A stretch of 22,588 bases of DNA from an uncultured Coriobacteriaceae bacterium (GCA_900552585.1 USAB01000026.1:1-22588), one strand, 5' to 3'. Counted from the stretch's first letter, positions 13,910 through 21,903 are shown. Notes: generated from the sequence alone by a model not told the origin. Made by a program: numbers and translations.

Positions 13910-14578
13910 TTAGCGCGCCCTCAGCGTCGCCCCCAGGAAGTCCAGTAACGATGCTCTCTGTTCTTCTGTAAGTTCGCGGAACATAGAGAGCAAGGCTTCC
14001 TCCTGTTTCGAGGTTTCGCCGATTAGAAGCATCGGCGGCATCTTGAATAGGTCGGCCAATGAGAAGAGTTCCCATACCTTCAAATCGCTATTGTGACTCT
14101 CTATATTCGCCATGCGGTTTTTGCTCCAACCCAACATCTCGCAAATATGCTGACTTGTGACCTTGACGCGGTTGCCGTCTTCATCAAATAGGTTAGCGTG
14201 GGTTTCGCGTATGCTCTCAGCCCATCTAGCAACCCTCTCGCTGCGCCGCTTTTCGATGATGATTTTCTCTGCCTGCTCTTTAGGCAGGGTCGGGCGGAAA
14301 AAGGAGTCAATAATCTCCTGCGCCGGAAACATTATGCTTTGAGCCATCGAGGTAAGCGCCTTGCCTACCGAAGCACTTTCAATGATCGAGGCAAACGCCT
14401 TGCCTGCCGAAACGCTTTCAATGGCCTTCGCGTATACGCTGGGATTGTCGGCGGCTTCCTCTGCTTTCGCTTCGCTTCCTGCCTGGGCGGCCGCACTGCT
14501 TTTCTCGGCATCAAATTGCGCGCCGTTGCATCCGTTCGCTTCGCCGTTTGCGCTGTCCGTCTTCTCTTCCTCGGTCAT
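13910..14578 (-). CDS. XRE-like HTH regulator, probable element repressor
   Basis: The 222-residue product has an Ala/Glu-rich disordered N-terminus (about 1-45), a repeated segment, and a C-terminal HTH: VKVTSQHICEMLGWSKNRMAN then IESHNSDLKVWELFSLADLF, the XRE/Cro fold pattern. It ends in a helix-rich tail (ELTEEQRASLLDFLGATLRA) often seen in such regulators for dimer contacts. ATG 14578 has GGTGGAG 4 bases upstream. It lies between integrase and the excisionase operon, with the twin operators just beyond its 3' end. I infer that it holds the element quiescent. No Ser-Lys cleavage pair was evident, so it need not be a LexA-type self-cleaving repressor. Confidence 0.82.
   Translation of the reverse strand: MTEEEKTDSANGEANGCNGAQFDAEKSSAAAQAGSEAKAEEAADNPSVYAKAIESVSAGKAFASIIESASVGKALTSMAQSIMFPAQEIIDSFFRPTLPKEQAEKIIIEKRRSERVARWAESIRETHANLFDEDGNRVKVTSQHICEMLGWSKNRMANIESHNSDLKVWELFSLADLFKMPPMLLIGETSKQEEALLSMFRELTEEQRASLLDFLGATLRAR
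14346..14423. repeat. 39-bp tandem duplication in the regulator gene
   Basis: Two 39-base units starting at 14346 and 14385 (both ATCGAGG...) differ at 5 positions. They encode two 13-residue segments of the type IES-S-GKA. In frame. Confidence 0.8.
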
Positions 14579-14662
14579 TCTCTCCACCTGCTCGGGTACT
14601 TGGTCGGTTGTCCTGGTAATGGGGTCTTACGCGGCGTCTGGTTCGCCCGTTTGCGGAACGGC

Positions 14663-15970
14663 TCAGCCTGCAATCCCCCCTTCTTCCCCGCCCGGTTCCA
14701 TGGCGGCGTCTATCGCGCCAGCCGCCGCCCTCTTCGCGTCCTCGTCCGCGTCGGCGTAAATATTCAGGGTAACGGCGGCGTTAGCGTGCCCCAGGTAGCT
14801 TTGAACGGATTTAACGTCGATGCCGTTTGCCACGCCCACCGTGGCGAACGTGTGGCGCAGGTCGTGGAACGTGGCTATTCTCCCCTTGGTTCCCATCAGC
14901 CCGAGGTTCTCGGCAAGCACGCTCCACTCGCGCCCGAGGTTGGCGGGGGTCATGTACCTGCCGTCGATGCCGCCGCATACGTACAAGCGCCCGAACTCGT
15001 CTGCGTTCAGCTTCAACCCGGCCGCTCCCGCCTCGCTCTTCATGCGCGCCCTGCGCTCTTGCAGGGGTTCAATAAGTGATTCGGGGATTGGCAGCCGCCT
15101 GTTGCTGCTCTCGGTCTTGGGTGCCTTCTCGTAGCTTCCGCCCTTGCCCTCTCCTATGGCGTGGTGTACGTGCATTGTCCGGCGTCTCATGTCTATGTCG
15201 CTCCACCGCAGGGCGGCTATCTCGCCGACACGCAGCCCCATGTACAGCGCGATGAACGCGGCCGTTCTTATCGGTGTCGGCCTGAACCGCCTCAGCTCGC
15301 ACACGAGTTCCTCACGGCTCGTTCTGGTAAGTGCATTCGGGTCGGGCTTGTAGTTCGCGGGCGGCTTCACGGAATCGAGCGGGTTAGCCGCTATAACGTG
15401 GTCGCGGACGGCATGGGCGCACGCGCGTTGCAGAAGGCCGTAAGCCTTGCGCTGTAGAGATTCGGAATAGCCGTCGCGCCTGAGTTCAAGCAACCATCCG
15501 TCAACCATCTTCGGCGCAAGCTCGGTAATGGGGGTGTCGGCGAAGGCGGCGCGGATGTGCTTTGCAGAGCCGCGGTAGCTGCGCATTGTGGACGGCTCTA
15601 TGCTCCCGTGCGCGCCGCGGTAGCCGTCCAGGAACTCGTCCACATAATCGGCCACCATGACGGCATTTGCCCTTGCCAGCTGCTCGGCCTTCTCGCGCTC
15701 CATTTCCTCGGCGCGTTCGATCGCGGCGCTCTGGTCGGCTTGCAGCTTGGCAACCCATTTGTTCGCCGCTATGTGGGCGCTGCGCTCGGTTCCGCACCCT
15801 CTTAGGGTCTTGTTCTTCTGCCTCCATTTGGTTATCGGCGTGCCGTCCGGGTTGTACCCCGTGACGGCCTTGTACGAGAGCAGCGCCCGCCACGGCTTGC
15901 CCTTGGAATCCTCGCGCTGAACCACGCTCAGCCTCGCGCCGTCGAAGTCTATCCGCTCGAAATCATCCAT
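14663..15970 (-). CDS. int: tyrosine recombinase (phage-type integrase)
   Basis: The 435-residue enzyme should integrate and excise the element at tRNA-Phe. The catalytic set is complete: Arg247 (GLRVGEIAALRWSDID), a basic beta-hairpin region (TESSNRRLPIP), His369-x-x-Arg372 (TFHDLRHTFAT), His395 (YLGHANAAVTL) and nucleophile Tyr405 (NIYADAD). The N-terminal part holds an AP2-like arm-binding segment (residues 1-60, GKPWRALLSYKAVTGYNPDG) and a SAM-like core-binding domain (about 100-185, Ala/Glu-rich helix then SMRSYRGSAKHIRAAFADTP). ATG 15970 is preferred, with GGGG 6-9 bases upstream. Arm-type repeats and a likely promoter lie just upstream, so autoregulation is plausible. Confidence 0.95.
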   Translation of the reverse strand: MDDFERIDFDGARLSVVQREDSKGKPWRALLSYKAVTGYNPDGTPITKWRQKNKTLRGCGTERSAHIAANKWVAKLQADQSAAIERAEEMEREKAEQLARANAVMVADYVDEFLDGYRGAHGSIEPSTMRSYRGSAKHIRAAFADTPITELAPKMVDGWLLELRRDGYSESLQRKAYGLLQRACAHAVRDHVIAANPLDSVKPPANYKPDPNALTRTSREELVCELRRFRPTPIRTAAFIALYMGLRVGEIAALRWSDIDMRRRTMHVHHAIGEGKGGSYEKAPKTESSNRRLPIPESLIEPLQERRARMKSEAGAAGLKLNADEFGRLYVCGGIDGRYMTPANLGREWSVLAENLGLMGTKGRIATFHDLRHTFATVGVANGIDVKSVQSYLGHANAAVTLNIYADADEDAKRAAAGAIDAAMEPGGEEGGIAG

Positions 15971-15993
15971 GCTGCACCCCGCTAAAATCGTTC

Positions 15994-16040
15994 TGGCAAA
16001 AACTGGCAACAAGCTGGCAAAAACTATTTGCTTTTGCCAG
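15994..16040. repeat. right cluster of integrase arm-type repeats
   Basis: Direct copies TGGCAAAAACT (15994-16004), TGGCAACAA (16004-16012) and TGGCAAAAACT (16015-16025) plus the inverted TTTTGCCAG (16032-16040). The middle pair has the same order, orientation and 11-base spacing as the left cluster. It sits between the integrase start and its likely promoter. Confidence 0.75.
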
Positions 16041-16067
16041 TGTATCCAGTTATCTTATGTACCGCAA
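16039..16067 (-). promoter_or_regulatory. candidate integrase promoter
   Basis: On the minus strand TTGCGG (16067-16062) and TACACT (16044-16039) are 17 bases apart, about 70 bases before the integrase ATG. The -10 touches the inverted arm-type repeat. Confidence 0.45.
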
Positions 16068-16147
16068 ACACACTTTATCTAGCAGGGCAAACATTAAGTA
16101 TTCGCAGGTGGGGGCACTAGTTACCGGTGACGGGTTTGTTGGGTAGT

Positions 16148-16199
16148 GACTGAAAATCCCCGTGTCAGGGGTTCAAGTCCCTTCCTGACCACCATGGAA
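16148..16199. repeat. attR: 52-bp core
   Basis: Exact copy of 10578-10629, containing only the 3' part of tRNA-Phe (47 bases to CCA plus 5). It lacks the 5' half and cannot make a tRNA. Confidence 0.95.
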
Positions 16200-16204
16200 C
16201 TGAC

Positions 16205-16232
16205 AGCCGAGCCCTCGGGTTCGGCTTTTTTT
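16205..16232 (+). terminator. original tRNA-Phe terminator, now orphaned
   Basis: AGCCGAGCCC (16205-16214) pairs with GGGTTCGGCT (16217-16226, one G-T pair), followed by TTTTTT. In the unoccupied site it would lie directly behind the tRNA. It now follows attR. A second small stem, TTCTGC/GCAGAA (16231-16247), overlaps its T-run. Confidence 0.85.
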
Positions 16233-16271
16233 CTGCTTGCGGCAGAAATTCATACGAGGGAGTACGTCTTC

Positions 16272-17684
16272 ATGGCAGAGGAGAAGCGCGAGCACTTTGG
16301 CTCGCGGCTCGGTTTTATTCTAGTTGCGGCGGGCTGCGCTATCGGCCTGGGAAATGTCTGGCGTTTTCCGTACATCGCCGGCGAATACGGCGGCGCGGCC
16401 TTCATCATCATCTACCTGGTGTTTCTTGCAATACTGGGCCTGCCCATCATGGTCATGGAATTCTCCGTGGGCCGGGCAAGCCAGCGTTCCGTGGCACGTT
16501 CGTTCCACGTGCTGCCTTCGAAGAAGAGCTTCCGCTGGTTCTCATGGTGGGGCTACCTGGGATCCATGCTGCTGCTGATGTTCTACACCACGGTGTGCGG
16601 GTGGATGCTGGCGTATATCCCGCGCCTGGCGTCGGGCATGTTCGACGGTGTCACGTCGACGGCATCCGCGCAGGCGTTCAGCGCACTGACGGCGAATCCC
16701 GGCGAGTTGATCTTCTGGATGCTCGTGTCCGTGGGCGTCGGCGTGATCTCCACGTTCATCGGCTTGCAGAAGGGCGTCGAACGCATCTCGAAGTTCATGA
16801 TGTCGTCCCTGTTCGTAATCATGCTGGTGCTGGTGATTCGCTCCGTCACGCTCGACGGCGCCGCTTCCGGTCTGCAGTTCTACCTGATGCCCGACTTTAG
16901 CCGCCTGTTCGCGGGCGATACGCTTTCAGCGCAATTGGGCACGTTCGGCGATGCCGTGTACGCGGCCATGGGGCAGGCGTTCTTCAGCCTGTCCGTGGGC
17001 ATGGGCGGCATGGCCATCTTCGGGTCGCGCATCGGTCGCGACCGTAGCTTGACGGGCGAGGCGCTGTGCGCGACGGGCCTTGATACGCTCGTAGCTGTCA
17101 TGGCCGGTCTGATTATCTTCCCGGCGTGCTTCGCCTACGGCATCAACCCGGATGCGGGCCCGTCGCTGATCTTCGTCACGCTGCCCGTGGTCTTCGGCCA
17201 GATGCCGCTGGGCAATGTGTGGGGCGCGCTGTTCTTCGTGTTTATGGGCTTTGCGGCGCTGTCCACGGTCATTGCCGTGTTCGAGACACTGGTGACCTGG
17301 ACCATTGACCGTTGGGGCATGTCGCGCTACCGCTCCGTGGCGTTCAACGGCGTGCTGCTAGCACTGCTCAGCATTCCGTGTGCCTTGGGCTTCAATGCGT
17401 GGGGCGGCTTCCAGGTGCCGGGCATCGGCGATATTCAGTCGCTGGAGGATTTCCTGGTGTCGAACAACATCCTGCCGCTTGGCGGCCTGATCTTCACGTT
17501 GTTCTGTACGTCGAAGTGGGGATGGGGCTGGAAGAATTTCTTGACCGAAGCCGACGCGGGCAAAGGCTTGAAGTTTCCCAGGAGCATGCACATCTGGTGC
17601 TCGTACGGCATTCCCGTGCTGATGATCATCATCTTCATTATGGGTTACGCGCCGAAGATCTCGTTCTGGTTGGGTTTGGGCTAG
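16272..17684 (+). CDS. sodium-dependent (neurotransmitter:sodium symporter family) transporter
   Basis: Members of this LeuT-like family import amino acids or amines with Na+. The 470-residue protein has the family's start: HFGSRLGFILVAAGCAIGLG then NVWRFPYIAGEYGGAAFII. This is the unwound first helix that binds substrate and Na+. About 11-12 hydrophobic segments follow, including the ILGLPIMVMEFSVGRASQ helix 2 region and FFSLSVGMGGMAIFGS (helix 6 zone). ATG 16272 has GAGGGAG 9 bases upstream. Earlier in-frame codons run back into attR and are excluded. The substrate is unknown. The convergent neighbour is an L-serine ammonia-lyase, so an amino acid is likely. Confidence 0.93.
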   Translation: MAEEKREHFGSRLGFILVAAGCAIGLGNVWRFPYIAGEYGGAAFIIIYLVFLAILGLPIMVMEFSVGRASQRSVARSFHVLPSKKSFRWFSWWGYLGSMLLLMFYTTVCGWMLAYIPRLASGMFDGVTSTASAQAFSALTANPGELIFWMLVSVGVGVISTFIGLQKGVERISKFMMSSLFVIMLVLVIRSVTLDGAASGLQFYLMPDFSRLFAGDTLSAQLGTFGDAVYAAMGQAFFSLSVGMGGMAIFGSRIGRDRSLTGEALCATGLDTLVAVMAGLIIFPACFAYGINPDAGPSLIFVTLPVVFGQMPLGNVWGALFFVFMGFAALSTVIAVFETLVTWTIDRWGMSRYRSVAFNGVLLALLSIPCALGFNAWGGFQVPGIGDIQSLEDFLVSNNILPLGGLIFTLFCTSKWGWGWKNFLTEADAGKGLKFPRSMHIWCSYGIPVLMIIIFIMGYAPKISFWLGLG

Positions 17685-17687
17685 TCC

Positions 17688-17718
17688 GGCAGGCCCACAC
17701 GTATGTGGCGGGCCTGCC
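17688..17718. other. strong stem-loop between convergent genes
   Basis: GGCAGGCCC (17688-17696) pairs perfectly with GGGCCTGCC (17710-17718), and CACAC/GTGTG-like bases extend it inward. It lies 4 bases past the symporter stop, between convergent genes. Without a T-run it may still protect or end transcripts from either side. Confidence 0.5.
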
Positions 17719-17845
17719 TCATGCTGCCCGGTCGGGTTGCCGGCCAGACTGGCGGGCGCATGCGAGCTTGCGTCCTGCTCGCGCCCTTGGCGGTCCGGCG
17801 GGGGTATGCGGACCGCACGCGTTCGCGCTTCCGGGCGCGCCGCCG

Positions 17846-19468
17846 CTAGCCGCGCAGATTGCAAGCGGACGGGCACGTGGCAAGGCCTCCCAGCGCTGTC
17901 TCCCTCAGTTCGCGCGGAAGGCTGCGACCCACGCGCAGTAGCGCGTCCACGGTTTCATCGAATGGCACGAGGTTCGGGATGCCCGCCAGCGCAAACTCGG
18001 CGCTGACCAGCGCGTTCGCCGCGCCCATGGCGTTGCGCTTCTGGCAGGGGACTTCCACTAGGCCGCCGACGGGATCGCACACCAGGCCCAGGCTGTTACT
18101 GATGGCCGTGCCAGCTGCCCGCAGGCACATGCGCGCATCGCCGCCCAGCAGCTCCACGGCGGCGCTCGCGGCCATGGCACTTGCTGCGCCGATCTCCGCT
18201 TGGCAGCCTCCCTCGGCACCGGACACCGTGGCATTGCGCGTGATGAACAGTCCCACGGCCGCTGCGTTCAGCAGCGCGGCCTTCAAGCGCTTGTCGTCCA
18301 GGCCGCGCGTCTTCTGCAGCGACAGCAGCACGGATGGGATGACCCCTGACGACCCCGCCGTGGGGGCGGCCACGATCAGTCCCATGGATGCGTTCGTCTC
18401 CAGCACGGCGGCGGAATACGTGGCGGCAAGCGAAAGCTCGCGGTCGCACGCGTGGTGTTCCGCAGCGAACTCCGTGCCCGCGAATGCCTGCATGGCCGCC
18501 GCTTCGCCCCCGATCAGCCCGCCCATGCTGCGTTCTTCCGTCCGATACGGCGGCACGGCGGATGCGCGCATGACGTCCAGCGCGCGATTCAGGTACGCTT
18601 CCGTCTCTTCGGGGTCCGTGTCCAGGGCAACGGCAAGCGCCCGCTCGCGCCGCGCGACCCATTCGCTCAGCGGAATGCCGTTTCTCTCGCAGTAGTCCAG
18701 CGCCCGCGCGGCGGTGGCGAAATCGAGCGCCTCGAACGCGGCCATGGCTTCGTCCGCGTCCTTCTGCGGTCGATTCGTCCGCTGTTGGCGGTTCAGGCCG
18801 TCTGCGGGAATCAGGCGGATGGACGCCACGGTCGGGCGCTCCAGGATGTGGTCGATGACGGGCTGGGGGATAGGCTCGTCCACTTCGAATACCGTGAAAG
18901 AGTCGCCGCCCTTGCGCTTGCGGTGCATGAATACAGAGCCGATGTTGATGCCCTCGGCGCTCAGGCAACCGGCGACGTGTGCCAGATTGCCGGCGGTGTC
19001 GGTCTGTCGCACCACCATGGCATCGAATTCGCCGGTGACCTCGACGTCCATACTGTCGATGCGCGTCAGCTTCGCCGCGCCGCCGCCGATGGAGACGCCG
19101 CGCGCCTGCACGGACGATCCGTTCGACCCCACGGCGGTGATGTCCACCGTGTTCGGGTGCGGCGTCTTCGCGGCGTGATCCTTTTTGAACGAGAATTCCA
19201 ACCCGACCTCGCGCGCCGCCTCGAATGAATTGCGGATGCGCAAATCGTCGGTATGCATGCCCAGCATGCCCGCTACCAGGGCTTTATCCGTGCCGTGCCC
19301 GCGTCCTGTCTGCGCAAACGACCCATAGAGCGTGAAGTCGGCCTTCACTGGATTGCACTGCAGCAAGTCGCGCACCATGGACGCGATGCGCAGGGCGCCT
19401 GCGGTATGGGAAGAAGACGGACCCACCATGATGGGGCCGATGATGTCGCGCAGCTTCAGCGGTTTCAC
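17846..19468 (-). CDS. sdaA: L-serine ammonia-lyase, iron-sulfur type, fused beta-alpha
   Basis: The enzyme deaminates L-serine to pyruvate and ammonia using a [4Fe-4S] cluster. The 540-residue chain fuses the beta domain (starts MKPLKLRDIIGPIMVGPSSS, with His21), an ACT-like domain (about 150-215, AGNLAHVAGCLSAEGINIG) and the alpha catalytic domain. Cluster ligands are Cys422 (EGGCQAEIG), Cys464 and Cys475 (CDPVGGLVEVPC), spaced 42 and 11 apart, as I recall for the structurally known Legionella enzyme. A Cys pair near the C-terminus (ATCPSAC) may act as the fourth or inhibitory ligand. GTG 19468 has GGAGG 7 bases upstream and is the best start; the frame runs upstream to 19549 without a binding site. 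Confidence 0.95.
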   Translation of the reverse strand: MKPLKLRDIIGPIMVGPSSSHTAGALRIASMVRDLLQCNPVKADFTLYGSFAQTGRGHGTDKALVAGMLGMHTDDLRIRNSFEAAREVGLEFSFKKDHAAKTPHPNTVDITAVGSNGSSVQARGVSIGGGAAKLTRIDSMDVEVTGEFDAMVVRQTDTAGNLAHVAGCLSAEGINIGSVFMHRKRKGGDSFTVFEVDEPIPQPVIDHILERPTVASIRLIPADGLNRQQRTNRPQKDADEAMAAFEALDFATAARALDYCERNGIPLSEWVARRERALAVALDTDPEETEAYLNRALDVMRASAVPPYRTEERSMGGLIGGEAAAMQAFAGTEFAAEHHACDRELSLAATYSAAVLETNASMGLIVAAPTAGSSGVIPSVLLSLQKTRGLDDKRLKAALLNAAAVGLFITRNATVSGAEGGCQAEIGAASAMAASAAVELLGGDARMCLRAAGTAISNSLGLVCDPVGGLVEVPCQKRNAMGAANALVSAEFALAGIPNLVPFDETVDALLRVGRSLPRELRETALGGLATCPSACNLRG

Positions 19469-19688
19469 AGATATGCCTCCGATCCATGCGTTTTTCCTCG
19501 TTGCAATTTTTAAGACATCACGGGCGCCGCGGGGCTTCGGAATCCGCATAACGGGCCACTGTTAACACGCTCTTTACGCTGGCGAAATAAGTTTCACATT
19601 TGGTTGAATAGCATGAAACACGAGGCAAGGGACTCGTGGCGCCGACCGGATTCCGGTACACGCCGCGACAATCGGATGGAGTTTTCCT

Positions 19689-21137
19689 ATGAAGAGCATC
19701 GTGATACTCGGCGGCGGAGAGGCGGGCTTCTATACCGCTTTGGGCTTAGAAAGGGAGCTGCATGGCCAGGCGCGCACAACGCTGGTGGACATCCGCTCCC
19801 ATATGGTGTACCAGCCGTTTCTGGCGGAGGTAGCGTCGGGCTCCATTGAGCCGCGCCATATCCAGGTACCGTTTCACCAGCATCTTCGCAAGACGGAGAT
19901 TGTGTGCGCAAGGGTCATGGGCATCTCGTCTGCCGAAAAGATCGTCCATCTCGAGAACATGGACGGCGACAAATGGGATCTTCCGTACGACATCCTGGTG
20001 GTCACGCTGGGCGGCGTGGTGAAGACGTTCCCCACGCCGGGCATTGCGGAGCGCGCTATTGGCTTGAAGTCGGTGGAAGAGGCCGTGCACATCCGCAACA
20101 AGATCATCACGAATTTCAATCGTGTTTCCAGCATGTACCCCGACAATCCGAACCGCAAACGTCTGCTGACGTTCGTGGTGGTGGGTGGCGGCTTCTCGGG
20201 CATCGAGGTGTTCGCCGAAATGCACGACCTGGCGCAGAATCTGTTGCAGTTCTATCCGAACGTAAACGAGTCGGAGTTGGAGTTCCACCTGATAGAAGCT
20301 GCAGACCGCATTATGCCGGAGATGCCGCGAGAACGTTCGGCATGGGTGGTGCAACAGATGGAGGAGCGCGGCGCGCATGTGCATCTGAGCACGCGCGTCG
20401 TGTCTGCCGTCGACGGCGTGGTCCGTACGTCCGAGGGCAAAGCCTACGAGACGGAGGTAATTGTATGGACGGCCGGCCAACGTGCGAACCCTGTGTTGCA
20501 GAACAGCGATCTGCCGCTTGATTCTCGCGGTCGCCTGCGCTGTCGCACGGACCTGCGCGTGGAGGGTGATGACGGCATTGTGAAGGATGTCTGGGGCGCC
20601 GGTGATGCGTGTAACGTTCCCGACCTGAGCGGCGACGGCCTGCCGGACGGCTCGTGCGCTCCCACGGCGCAGCATGCCATGCGTCAGGCGCATCTGCTGG
20701 TGCGCAACATCATTGCGGACCTGAACGGCCGAACCTTGCTGGAATACCGTCATGCGAATGCCGGTATGGTGGCAGGTTTGGGTATGGGCCTGGGCGTGTT
20801 CACGGATGGCAGCAAGCAGCGCGGCATCAACGGATTCGTGGCCTGGATGTTCCACCGCGCTTATCATGGCTTAGCCGTTCCTACGGTGGAGCGCAAGGTG
20901 CGTGTGGTAAGCGACTGGTTCCGCGCCTTTGTGGTAGGTCGCGATTTCACGGCAACGTCCGAGTTCGCGCATCCGCGCGCTCTTTTCGAGGAATACGCCG
21001 CCCCCATGCGTCCGGAGGAGAAGCCTGTACCACAGACGGCAGCCGCGTCTCGAACCACGCTGCGCGCGGCCGATTTGGATGCTGATGCTGAGGCTGCATC
21101 CGATGACGAGCCTGCGCGGGTGGACAAGGCAAGCTAG
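19689..21137 (+). CDS. ndh: type II NADH:quinone oxidoreductase (NDH-2)
   Basis: A single-subunit FAD enzyme that moves electrons from NADH to membrane quinone without pumping protons. Residues 1-40 hold the FAD-binding start KSIVILGGGEAGFYTALGLE. Near residue 160 lies the NADH-binding FVVVGGGFSGIEVFAEM. The FAD-contacting VWGAGDAC is near 300, followed by APTAQHAMRQAHLLVRNI. The C-terminal part (FVAWMFHRAYHGLAVPT, VVSDWFRAFVVGRDF) matches the amphipathic membrane-contact region of NDH-2. The last ~45 residues are a low-complexity acidic/Ala tail. ATG 19689 has GGATGGAG about 7 bases upstream. Other FAD-linked NAD(P) oxidoreductases are the alternative. Confidence 0.9.
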   Translation: MKSIVILGGGEAGFYTALGLERELHGQARTTLVDIRSHMVYQPFLAEVASGSIEPRHIQVPFHQHLRKTEIVCARVMGISSAEKIVHLENMDGDKWDLPYDILVVTLGGVVKTFPTPGIAERAIGLKSVEEAVHIRNKIITNFNRVSSMYPDNPNRKRLLTFVVVGGGFSGIEVFAEMHDLAQNLLQFYPNVNESELEFHLIEAADRIMPEMPRERSAWVVQQMEERGAHVHLSTRVVSAVDGVVRTSEGKAYETEVIVWTAGQRANPVLQNSDLPLDSRGRLRCRTDLRVEGDDGIVKDVWGAGDACNVPDLSGDGLPDGSCAPTAQHAMRQAHLLVRNIIADLNGRTLLEYRHANAGMVAGLGMGLGVFTDGSKQRGINGFVAWMFHRAYHGLAVPTVERKVRVVSDWFRAFVVGRDFTATSEFAHPRALFEEYAAPMRPEEKPVPQTAAASRTTLRAADLDADAEAASDDEPARVDKAS

Positions 21138-21358
21138 CATCGTGCCCGGGAAGCGCCGGCGGTTGGATGCTCGACGTCGCTGATGGGGTTTCATGTAATG
21201 ACGATTTCGAACGGCACGGGCTTTCGACAGATTTTCCAAGCCCGCGCCGACCTATGCGCATTTGGCGTAACCGCAAGGAATCGAGCCGCGGAAACGCGGA
21301 GGACATGCCCCGGTAGTAGAATCGAGGATGTTGTAAGCAAGCCGAGAAGGAGAATGCG
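21138..21358 (+). other. ndh-purE gap with two hairpins
   Basis: CGGGCTT (21217-21223) pairs with AAGCCCG (21238-21244). CCGCG-GAAA-CGCGG (21286-21299) is a stem capped by a GNRA-type tetraloop. A -10-like TAGAAT is at 21317-21322 without a clear -35. No purine riboswitch core is visible. Confidence 0.4.
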
Positions 21359-21823
21359 ATGAGCGACAATACCCCGATTGTGGGAATCATCATGGGTTCG
21401 CAGAGCGATATGCCGACGATGGAGCCCTGCATGAAGCAGCTGGATGAATTCGGTATTCCGTACGAGGTGAAGGTCGCATCCGCGCACCGCAAGCCGCTGG
21501 AGGTGCACGAGTGGGCATCCACGGCCGTCGACCGCGGTATCCGCGTGATCATCGCCGCTGCCGGCAAGGCGGCCCATCTGGGTGGCGTTGTTGCAGCGTA
21601 TACGCCGAACCCCGTTATCTGCGTGCCTATGAAGACCAGCGACCTGGGCGGCCTGGACTCTCTGCTGTCTATGGTCCAGATGCCTTCCGGCGTGCCCGTT
21701 GCCACCGTGGCCATCAACGGCGCGAAGAATGCTGCCATCCTGGCTGTGCAGATGCTGGGCACTGGCGACGATGCCATGCGCGCAAAAATCGTGAAGATGA
21801 AGGAAGACATGGCGAACGCCTAG
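21359..21823 (+). CDS. purE: N5-carboxyaminoimidazole ribonucleotide mutase
   Basis: PurE moves the carboxyl group of N5-CAIR to give CAIR in purine synthesis. The 154-residue product is of class I length. It has GIIMGSQSDMPTMEPC near the start (substrate-phosphate loop), VASAHRKPLEVHEWA (catalytic His region) and IIAAAGKAAHLGGVVAAYTP, then NPVICVPMKT and SLLSMVQMPSGVPVATVAI. ATG 21359 is preceded by AGAAGGAG about 6-7 bases upstream. Strong stem-loop after the stop. purE stands alone here, without purK, and away from purA and purD, so the purine genes are scattered in this genome. Confidence 0.97.
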   Translation: MSDNTPIVGIIMGSQSDMPTMEPCMKQLDEFGIPYEVKVASAHRKPLEVHEWASTAVDRGIRVIIAAAGKAAHLGGVVAAYTPNPVICVPMKTSDLGGLDSLLSMVQMPSGVPVATVAINGAKNAAILAVQMLGTGDDAMRAKIVKMKEDMANA

Positions 21824-21860
21824 CATATCCGCGTTCTTCTATCAATCCCTCAAGGAAAGT

Positions 21861-21903
21861 AGCGCCTCGGAGCGGGGCTTTGCCCGCGCTCCGAGGCGCT
21901 TTG
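21861..21903 (+). terminator. long stem-loop after purE
   Basis: AGCGCCTCGGAGCG (21861-21874) pairs perfectly with CGCTCCGAGGCGCT (21887-21900); GGGC/GCCC extends the stem with one bulge. The T-run is only two bases, so it may be a weak intrinsic terminator. Confidence 0.65.

Larger units (their letters stand above)
10578..16199. mobile_element. 5.57-kb integrative element in tRNA-Phe with integrase and replication module
   Basis: A perfect 52-bp direct repeat bounds the element: 10578-10629 in and after the tRNA, and 16148-16199. The unit length is 5570 bases. Inside, all on the minus strand, are a tyrosine integrase next to the right end, an XRE-like regulator, an excisionase-type protein, an unknown protein, a DUF6291-like replication protein and a DnaC-like loader. 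Short TGGCAA repeats near both ends suit integrase arm sites. No relaxase, conjugation, capsid, packaging or obvious cargo gene is seen. The gene order (int, repressor, xis, replication) resembles the leading half of phage-like satellites and small integrative plasmids; which of these it is cannot be decided here. Confidence 0.93.

Noticed and set aside
16148..16199. Second tRNA-Phe gene at the right end of the element
   Set aside because: Only the 3' part of the tRNA is present; the acceptor 5' strand, D arm and most of the anticodon 5' strand are missing.
10578..16199. Conjugative element or complete prophage
   Set aside because: No relaxase, coupling protein, secretion, capsid, portal, terminase or lysis gene can be recognised in any frame.
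17846..19468. Split or frameshifted sdaA with separate subunits
   Set aside because: The beta, ACT-like and alpha parts are in one uninterrupted frame with all cluster cysteines, so it is a normal fused enzyme.
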